Shown here: positions 58,827 to 64,000 of the stretch, one piece after another
Layout of the letters: each line of letters opens with the position of its first letter
How positions within the stretch are numbered: the first letter of the stretch is position 1
NCBI RefSeq assembly: GCF_036014015.1
Contig: NZ_CP107905.1
Coordinates: 6,076,001 to 6,140,000 of the forward strand
Length of the DNA: 64,000 nt
Source: Streptomyces sp. NBC_00457
GTDB lineage: Bacteria > Actinomycetota > Actinomycetes > Streptomycetales > Streptomycetaceae
Direction of reading: 5' to 3'
The notes under the pieces: generated by a model
The model's database searches: none
Told to the model about the DNA's origin: nothing
Seen by the model: the letters and a program-made list of their open reading frames with translations, nothing else
Position numbers and translations under genes: made by a program

Positions 58827-60062
58827 TCAGACCGGCAGCCGGGACACCGAACCCGCCCCGTTCTTCGCGATGGCCTTCGCGATCTTCTCGGCGTCGATGG
58901 CCAGTTCGCGGAGCATGCCGCTGATGGGGTTGGTGAAGCCGGTGAAGTACAGGCCGGGGGCGTGCTGGGGGGTGCGGGCGCCGTGGACGAGCGGTTTGCC
59001 GCGGGTGTCGAGGACGTCGAGGTGGCCGACGAGACCGTCGAGTGCTCGGGCGTAGCCGGTGGCGGCGATCACGGCGTCCGGGCCGACGCGGTCGCCGTCG
59101 GCGAGGACGACCTTGCCGTCCTCGAAGCCGTCGACGGCGGCCACCACCTCGACGGTGCCCTTGCGTACGGCGTCGATGAGGCCGACGTCCTGCACCGGGA
59201 TCGACCCTTCGTTGACCCGGCTGTAGAGGCCGGTGTCGGGGCGGGGCAGGCCGTGTTCCGAGAGGTCCGGCACGCTGACCTTGGCCAGCGGACGGGCGAG
59301 CCGGTCGACGAGGCCGACCGGGAGGCGTCGGCACAGCACGGCCGAGTACTGGGCGGCCCAGCCCGCGGTCGACCGGCGCACGATGTGGGGGGCGGTGCGG
59401 ACGGACAGCCGTACGCGGGAGGCGCCGCCCTCGACGAGGTCGACGGCGATCTCGGCGCCGGTGTTGCCGACGCCGACGACGAGGACGTCACGGCCGGCGT
59501 AGGGCTCGGCGCTGCGGTAGTCGGCGGCGTGGAGGAGGTCCCCGGTGTAGGAGTCGCGGCCGGGCCAGTCGGGGAGGTGGGGTGTGTGGTTGTAGCCGGT
59601 GGCGACGATGACCGCGGCGCCGGTGAGTTCGCGGCCGCCGGTGGCGTGCAGCAGCCAGCCGGAGCCGTCGGGCGCGCGGTCGACGCGGGAGACCTCGACG
59701 CTGGTGACGATCTCCAGCTCGTGGTGCTCGGCGTACTTCTCCAAGTACCGGACCACGTTGTCGCGGGACACCCAGCGCCCGAAGCGGCGCGGCATCGGCA
59801 GACCCGGCAGGCCCGAGAGGCGGCGGGTGGTGTGCAGGTGCAGCCGGTCGTAGTGGCGCCGCCAGGACGCGCCCACCCGGTCGGACTTCTCCAGGACGAC
59901 GGCGCGTATGCCGCGGGCGCGCAGGGCGTACGCGGCGGCGAGTCCGCCGGGACCGCCGCCGATGATGTACACCGGGCGGTCTGCGGGGCTGTGCGCCGCG
60001 GGGTTCGCGGGGCTCTGCGCCGCTTGGTTCGCGGGAGATGCGGACGCTGTGGAGTCGGCCAT
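58827..60062 (-). CDS. flavin-containing monooxygenase / NAD(P)-binding oxidoreductase
   Basis: A 411-residue FMO-like flavoprotein: FAD-binding IIGGGPGGLAAAYALRARG near residue 32, NADPH-binding VLVVGVGNTGAEIAVDLVEGG, and an ATGYNHTPHLPDW motif like FMO/BVMO proteins. Start MADSTASASP at 60062 (the frame extends 25 codons upstream without conserved sequence). It may hydroxylate a terpenoid or steroid or act as a Baeyer-Villiger enzyme. No CTGACG-type palindrome lies before it. Confidence 0.85.
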   Translation of the reverse strand: MADSTASASPANQAAQSPANPAAHSPADRPVYIIGGGPGGLAAAYALRARGIRAVVLEKSDRVGASWRRHYDRLHLHTTRRLSGLPGLPMPRRFGRWVSRDNVVRYLEKYAEHHELEIVTSVEVSRVDRAPDGSGWLLHATGGRELTGAAVIVATGYNHTPHLPDWPGRDSYTGDLLHAADYRSAEPYAGRDVLVVGVGNTGAEIAVDLVEGGASRVRLSVRTAPHIVRRSTAGWAAQYSAVLCRRLPVGLVDRLARPLAKVSVPDLSEHGLPRPDTGLYSRVNEGSIPVQDVGLIDAVRKGTVEVVAAVDGFEDGKVVLADGDRVGPDAVIAATGYARALDGLVGHLDVLDTRGKPLVHGARTPQHAPGLYFTGFTNPISGMLRELAIDAEKIAKAIAKNGAGSVSRLPV

Positions 60063-60277
60063 GAGCGCGAGCGTAATCACGTGTCCGATTGATGGGTCTC
60101 GGTCAAGACCGGAATTGGTTGCGGATTGATCACGCATGTAGGAGGAGTGAGTGGGACCGGTGGCGTAGGGCGACTGATTGTGGGGGCTTTCACGGGCCTG
60201 TAAAGGGGGCTTTTCGGGAAACGACGCCGCGTTCGTGGGGAGGGGCCGGGTGGGCCGGACGGGCCGGACCTACGGTC

Positions 60278-60441
60278 TTACTTCTTGGCCCGGTTCTTGT
60301 ATCCGGTGACCTTGGCGATCCAGGTGATGAAGTCGCCGGGGTCGGTGTTGGCGCCGTGTCCCTCGTCCCAGTAGTACAGGTGGTTGACGTCGTCGCCGAG
60401 GCTGCTCGCGGCGGCGATGTTGACGGAGACGGGAGAGGTGT
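60278..60441 (-). pseudogene. 3' remnant of a tannase/esterase-like alpha/beta hydrolase
   Basis: The frame ending at the TAA at 60278-60280 gives LGDDVNHLYYWDEGHGAN and then TDPGDFITWIAKVTGYK, the C-terminus of subtype-B tannase-like esterases, where GHGAN holds the catalytic His. Upstream of about 60441 the similarity ends without a continuous frame. Presumably only the tail survived, possibly through rearrangement near the TnpB-related gene. Confidence 0.5.
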
Positions 60442-60672
60442 CTCGGGTCGGGTCGGAAGCAGTTCCCGGATGTGTAGCCCGGTGCTGGTCATTTCGGGCG
60501 GGGCGGAGGGGTGTGGTCGGTAGCGAATGATCTGGTCGGCGATCATCTTCTGCCCTTCCTGTGCAGATGGGATCACTTGTTCGCCAATCGCTGCCATGTG
60601 CTTCCCGGGGTATTGGGGCGGGGGTTAGCTTCGGCCTGTCGAGATCATCACAGGTGAGCGGGGGGCACGGCG
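60442..60672. other. region between the hydrolase remnant and the TnpB-related gene
   Basis: About 230 bp. A minus-strand ATG at 60597 with GGGAAG upstream starts a frame reading MAAIGEQVIPSAQEGQKMI, whose second half overlaps the remnant out of frame; coding status doubtful. No transposon terminal repeats or transposase (TnpA) are visible. Confidence 0.35.
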
Positions 60673-62508
60673 ATGGGTAAGCGAGGGCGGGGAGCGAAAC
60701 GGCGGGAGCCGCGTCCCTACCGTGCGCTGTCCGTCCCGTTCGTGGTCGCCCCACCCTCCGGGTGTCGCATCCGCACCCGCTTGCACCTCTCGCCCGCCGA
60801 TGTGGCCGTGCTGCGGGCGGTCGGGGAGCACCTGGGCGCGCTGGCCGGGGCGGACTTGGCGGCGCGGGTGCGGATCGGGCACGTGCCTGCCGCGCACAAT
60901 CGGCGGGCCGAGCGGAAGAAGGCGCTGACCGCGCAGTCCTCCTCCCGCTGGGCGGGGTCGATCACCCGCACCAGCGAGGACCAGTACCAGCAGTCCCAGC
61001 GGGCGCTGAACGCCCGCATCGGCTCGCTGCGCCGGACGATCGCCACGATCACCTCCCGCCTCGCCGTCGCAGCCGGCAGCCGGGAGCGACGAGGGCGCGG
61101 GTGGGTACGCGGGTACGCCGATGACGCCGAGCGGCGGGCCAAGCAGCAGCGGCTGCAGATCCTGCAGGGCGAACTACGCCGGGCGGTACGGGAGCGGGCC
61201 AGTGGTCGGGTGCGGGTCACCCGGGGCGGACGCCGCCTGCTCAACGCCCGCCACCACCTCTACGACACCGCCACCGCACCGAAGCCGCTGACCGCAGCCG
61301 ACTGGCAAGCCCAGCTGGACGGGTGGGGTGAGGTGTGGTCGGCGCGGCGGATGTTCCTCACCGCGGACGGGGAGGCGGGTGCACCGTTCGGGAACTACAC
61401 CCTCAGCATCGACCCGGCCGACGGCTCCATCGCGATGGTGCTGCCCGACCCGCTGCGCCAGCAGCACGCCAACGCCCCACGCGGACGGTACGTGCTGGAC
61501 GCGGCGGCCGTCTTCAGCCATCAGGGCGAGGCATGGGCGGACCGGATCGCCTCGGGCGCCTCGGTCCGCTACGACATCACCTACGACCCGGCACGCGGAC
61601 GCTGGTACCTGGATGCCTCCTGGTCCACCGCGGCCAAGGGCCAAACGGCCCCGGCCCCTGCCCTACAGACGCTGCGCCAACACCCGGTGCTCGCGGTGGA
61701 CGTGAGCGCCGACCACCTGGCCACCTGGGTCATCGACCCCCACGGCAACCCCGTCGGCACCGCCCACACGATCCCCCTTCAGCTGTCCGGGCTGCCCGCC
61801 ACCACCCGCGACGCACGGCTGCGCTCAGCGATCTCCCACCTCCTGCACCTCGCCCAGCAGCAGGAGTGCGCGGCGCTGGTGATCGAGAACCTGGACTTCG
61901 CCGACGCTCGCGCCACCGGCCGGGAGAGACTGGGCCGGGGCAGACGCGGCAAAGCCTTCCGGCGTCTGGTGGCGGGGATCCCCACGGCCAAGTTCCGTGA
62001 CCGGCTGTCCGGGATGGCCCACCATGCCGGACTCTCCGTGATCGCGGTCGACCCGGCGTACACGAGCAGATGGGGTGCCCAGCACTGGCTGAACCCCCTG
62101 AAGAAACAGGCTTCTACCGGCTCGACCGCCGTGAGCGGGCATCATGCCGCCGCGGTGGTCGTCGGCAGACGCGGTCTGGGCTGTACGGCCCGGCGCAGGA
62201 AAGACGGACCCCGCCAAACCCCCGCCACCACCGCCCTCCGGCGTGCTGACGCAGGGGCCGTGCGACCGGAGGATCGCACCGGGACAACCGCCCCCACACC
62301 GCCGAGTCACCACATCCCAAGCCGTACGGAGCAGACAGCTCCGGAACGGACCTCGCGCAGCACCCCCTCGGTGCGTCAGACGCGAGCGCGCCCACCCGGA
62401 AAGCACCCGCCCCACGGCCCCACCACCGTTCGGGGGCCCAGCATCCACGACCAGCAACTCACGCTGTTCGGAATGCCCGAAACGGCCACCATCGGCCAAT
62501 CAGCTTAG
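60673..62508 (+). mobile_element. TnpB-related RuvC-nuclease-like protein (IS200/IS605 accessory), no TnpA
   Basis: A 611-residue protein of the TnpB-related group common in Streptomyces. N-terminal basic helices, a bridging region, then the RuvC split domain: Asp343 in LAVDVSADHLATWV, Glu405 in ALVIENLDFADA, and the third region AVDPAYTSRWGAQHW followed by SGHHAAAVVVGRRGLG. The usual D-x-N-A-A is G-H-H-A-A and the four zinc-finger cysteines of TnpB are missing. No TnpA lies beside it. C-terminal 110 residues are low-complexity. ATG at 60673. It may be an autonomous or domesticated RNA-guided protein. Confidence 0.7.
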
Positions 62509-62607
62509 GAACGGTTTCCTCATCGAATTCAAGGCGGGCTCATAGATTCACGGCGGTTCGACAGGTCATCGACAGCCTCTTGCGCGACCGTGCCGGGCGC
62601 TGCTGAA

Positions 62608-62622
62608 CTGACGTACCGTCAG
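62608..62622. promoter_or_regulatory. CTGACG-N3-CGTCAG palindrome, site E
   Basis: CTGACGTACCGTCAG, perfect, 28 bp before the DUF35 gene ATG at 62650 and 100 bp after the TnpB-related stop. Confidence 0.65.
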
Positions 62623-62649
62623 ATTCTGTAGCCGTCACGGGGAGTGCGC

Positions 62650-63027
62650 ATGGACGTCCCGGAGATCGACGCGTTCACGAGGACGTACTGGGACGCGGCC
62701 GCGGAGGGTCGACTGCTGGTCCGTCGCTGTGGGGCGTGCGGCCGGGCCCATCACTACCCCCGCGAGTTCTGCCCGCACTGCTGGAGCGAGGACGTCACCT
62801 GGGAACCCGCGACAGGCCGCGCCACCCTCTACACCTGGTCCGTCGTCCACCGCAACGACCTGCCACCCTTCGGCGAGCGCACCCCCTACGTCGCCGCCGT
62901 CGTCGACCTCGCGGAGGGGCCCCGGATGATGACGGAGGTCGTGGGGGGCGGGGAGTTGCGGGTGGGCATGGAACTGGAGGTGGGGTTCCGGGAGGGGGTG
63001 CCGGTGTTCCGGGTTCTCGGTGTGTAG
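62650..63027 (+). CDS. OB-fold, zinc-ribbon protein (DUF35 family)
   Basis: A 125-residue protein: zinc ribbon CGACGRAHHYPREFCPHC followed by an OB-fold domain (LYTWSVVHRND...TPYVAAVVDL). DUF35 proteins partner thiolases or dehydratases (for example ChsH2 and the Ltp2 aldolase partner in actinobacterial steroid side-chain breakdown), carrying or organising acyl-CoA substrates. Here no thiolase follows; the convergent neighbour is unrelated. ATG at 62650 with GGGGAG upstream; a GTG at 62644 is in frame too. Confidence 0.85.
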   Translation: MDVPEIDAFTRTYWDAAAEGRLLVRRCGACGRAHHYPREFCPHCWSEDVTWEPATGRATLYTWSVVHRNDLPPFGERTPYVAAVVDLAEGPRMMTEVVGGGELRVGMELEVGFREGVPVFRVLGV

Positions 63028-63044
63028 GGCACTGGCCGGTCCGT

Positions 63045-63710
63045 TCAAGGCCACAGAAGTTCCTTGGTCCAACCCCCCTCCGCCCGCCGGTAGTTCAGCC
63101 GCACATGCCGTCGCTCCGCGTCCCCCTGGAAGAACTCCACTGTGTCCGGCTGGAGGTGGTACAGCGTCCAGGACGGGACCAGTGTGTCCGGGTCGCGCTG
63201 GGCGCGGTCCCAGGCCGCGGCTGATTCCGTCGCCAACTCCTCCAGTGAGCCGAGGACTTCGCTCTGGTGGCCGGTGAGGGCGGCGGCGAGGGCGCCGGTG
63301 GAGCGGGCGTGGAGGTCGGACTGGGCTTCCCGGGAGGGGGCGGTGGTGACGGGGCCGCGGATGCGGATCTGGCGGGCGAGGGTGGGCCAGTAGAAGCCGA
63401 GGGCCGCGTACGGGCGGGCCGCGAGGTGGCGGCCCTTTGCGCTGTGGTCGTGCGTGGCGAAGGCCCAGCCGTCCTCGTCGGCGCCGTGCAGCATGACCGT
63501 GCGTACGTCCGGCAGGCCCTCCTCGTCCGAGGTCGCCAGCGACATGGTGTGCGGCTCCGGCTGGCCTGCCGTCACCGCCTCCGCGAACCAGGTGGTGAAG
63601 AGCGGGAGAGGGGAGGCGGGTGCGGTGGCCGGGTCGAAGGGGCGGAGTTCGGTGACTCCCGCCTCCCAGACGCGGGACGACCGCAGCAGACGTACAAACT
63701 CGGAGTCCAT
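63045..63710 (-). CDS. pyridoxamine 5'-phosphate oxidase-like protein
   Basis: A 221-residue PNPOx-family flavoprotein, more distant than PdxH at 13796: TMSLATSDEEGLPDVRTVMLHGADEDG, AALGFYWPTLARQIRIRGPV and C-terminal VRLNYRRAEGGWTKELLWP. It may be a pyridoxal phosphate synthase or a related FMN oxidoreductase of the PhzG type. Convergent with the DUF35 gene (17 bp apart). ATG at 63710. Confidence 0.82.
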   Translation of the reverse strand: MDSEFVRLLRSSRVWEAGVTELRPFDPATAPASPLPLFTTWFAEAVTAGQPEPHTMSLATSDEEGLPDVRTVMLHGADEDGWAFATHDHSAKGRHLAARPYAALGFYWPTLARQIRIRGPVTTAPSREAQSDLHARSTGALAAALTGHQSEVLGSLEELATESAAAWDRAQRDPDTLVPSWTLYHLQPDTVEFFQGDAERRHVRLNYRRAEGGWTKELLWP

Positions 63711-63755
63711 GCCTCCGATTCTCCCGCCCGGCGCCTCTGTCCCGCCCGGTGACCG

Positions 63756-64000
63756 CTAAACCGTGCCCAGATCCGACGACACCCAGCGTTCCGGGCGCAT
63801 CCGGATGATCACCATCTCGCCGTGGTTGTTCCAGGAGAAGTCGACATAGCCGTCGACCTTCTCGGCGGGGAGGTAGCGGGCCGAGAGTTCGCGGAGTTTC
63901 TCGATGGTGGCGGGTGTGGTGTCGAGGACCGGGCCCTCCACCGACACATAGCGGATCGTGGGTTCCAGCCGGTCCACCATCAGGGAGAACCTGCCGGCCT
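63756..64000 (-). CDS. PPOX-class F420-dependent oxidoreductase, 5'-truncated
   Basis: A split-barrel protein of the PPOX class whose frame continues past the window's end, so its N-terminus is missing. Visible: GRFSLMVDRLEPTIRYVSVEGPV and LSARYLPAEKVDGYVDF, typical of F420- or FMN-binding PPOX proteins in actinobacteria. Stop TAG at 63756-63758. Possible role in cofactor F420-linked reduction; substrate unknown. Confidence 0.75.
   Translation of the reverse strand, partial: AGRFSLMVDRLEPTIRYVSVEGPVLDTTPATIEKLRELSARYLPAEKVDGYVDFSWNNHGEMVIIRMRPERWVSSDLGTV

Noticed and set aside
1..64000. Prophage, rRNA, tRNA or polyketide/NRPS cluster
   Set aside because: No integrase, structural phage genes, rRNA or tRNA signatures, and no PKS/NRPS modules were found.

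Overview
The window is high-GC actinobacterial chromosome with GTG starts, dense ATGA/GTGA overlaps and Streptomyces-type promoters. The order citrate synthase-like / SIS protein / DmdR1-type iron regulator / ABC exporter / SCO4402-family protein / PurU / sigma-anti-sigma pair / STAS / EF-hand matches, from memory, the S. coelicolor SCO4380s-SCO4410s. This is therefore the core chromosome of a Streptomyces with later insertions. No rRNA, tRNA, CRISPR array or prophage was seen.

Region 1 (1-13.2 kb). A 5'-truncated FAD/Fe-S oxidoreductase and an EamA exporter precede a tight operon at 3178-13188: MDMPI-fold protein, AtuA-like protein, acyl-CoA carboxylase beta and alpha, acyl-CoA dehydrogenase, cinnamate/4-coumarate-type CoA ligase, enoyl-CoA hydratase and a TetR repressor. 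This is a leucine/acyclic-terpene-like acyl-CoA pathway, with a candidate TetR operator just upstream.

Region 2 (13.2-36.4 kb). Housekeeping and regulatory genes: PdxH, a citrate synthase, a candidate structured antisense small RNA with a 12-codon ORF, a SIS protein, a PAS protein, GNAT and RidA, DmdR1, an alpha/beta hydrolase lacking its nucleophile, an ABC exporter, an inactive-looking PrimPol homologue, an HTH-TPR regulator, a membrane protein with seven ATQY-x-PP repeats, a lipoprotein, PurU, an ECF sigma/anti-sigma pair, a STAS protein and an EF-hand protein.

Region 3 (36.4-49.4 kb). Acyl-CoA catabolism (AMP-forming ligase, paired acyl-CoA dehydrogenases, cyclase-family hydrolase, SDR, another acyl-CoA dehydrogenase, zinc alcohol dehydrogenase), followed by two MFS transporters around a GlxA-type AraC regulator.

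Region 4 (49.4-53.8 kb). A patch that looks accessory: an AAA ATPase/nuclease-like protein, a PadR-controlled oxidoreductase/SnoaL pair, and a decayed fragment resembling the C-terminus of a phage-defence methyltransferase.

Region 5 (53.8-64 kb). Flavin reductase, enoyl-CoA hydratase plus ADP-forming CoA ligase, flavin monooxygenase, a TnpB-related protein beside a hydrolase remnant, a DUF35 protein and two split-barrel oxidoreductases.

The main unifying observation is a 15-bp palindrome of the form CTGACG-N3-CGTCAG. It occurs seven times, only in front of lipid/acyl-CoA genes across regions 3 and 5, and ties five separated loci into a probable regulon whose regulator is not obvious in the window. 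A second family, an identical 22-bp core present six times between genes, is a REP-like dispersed repeat.
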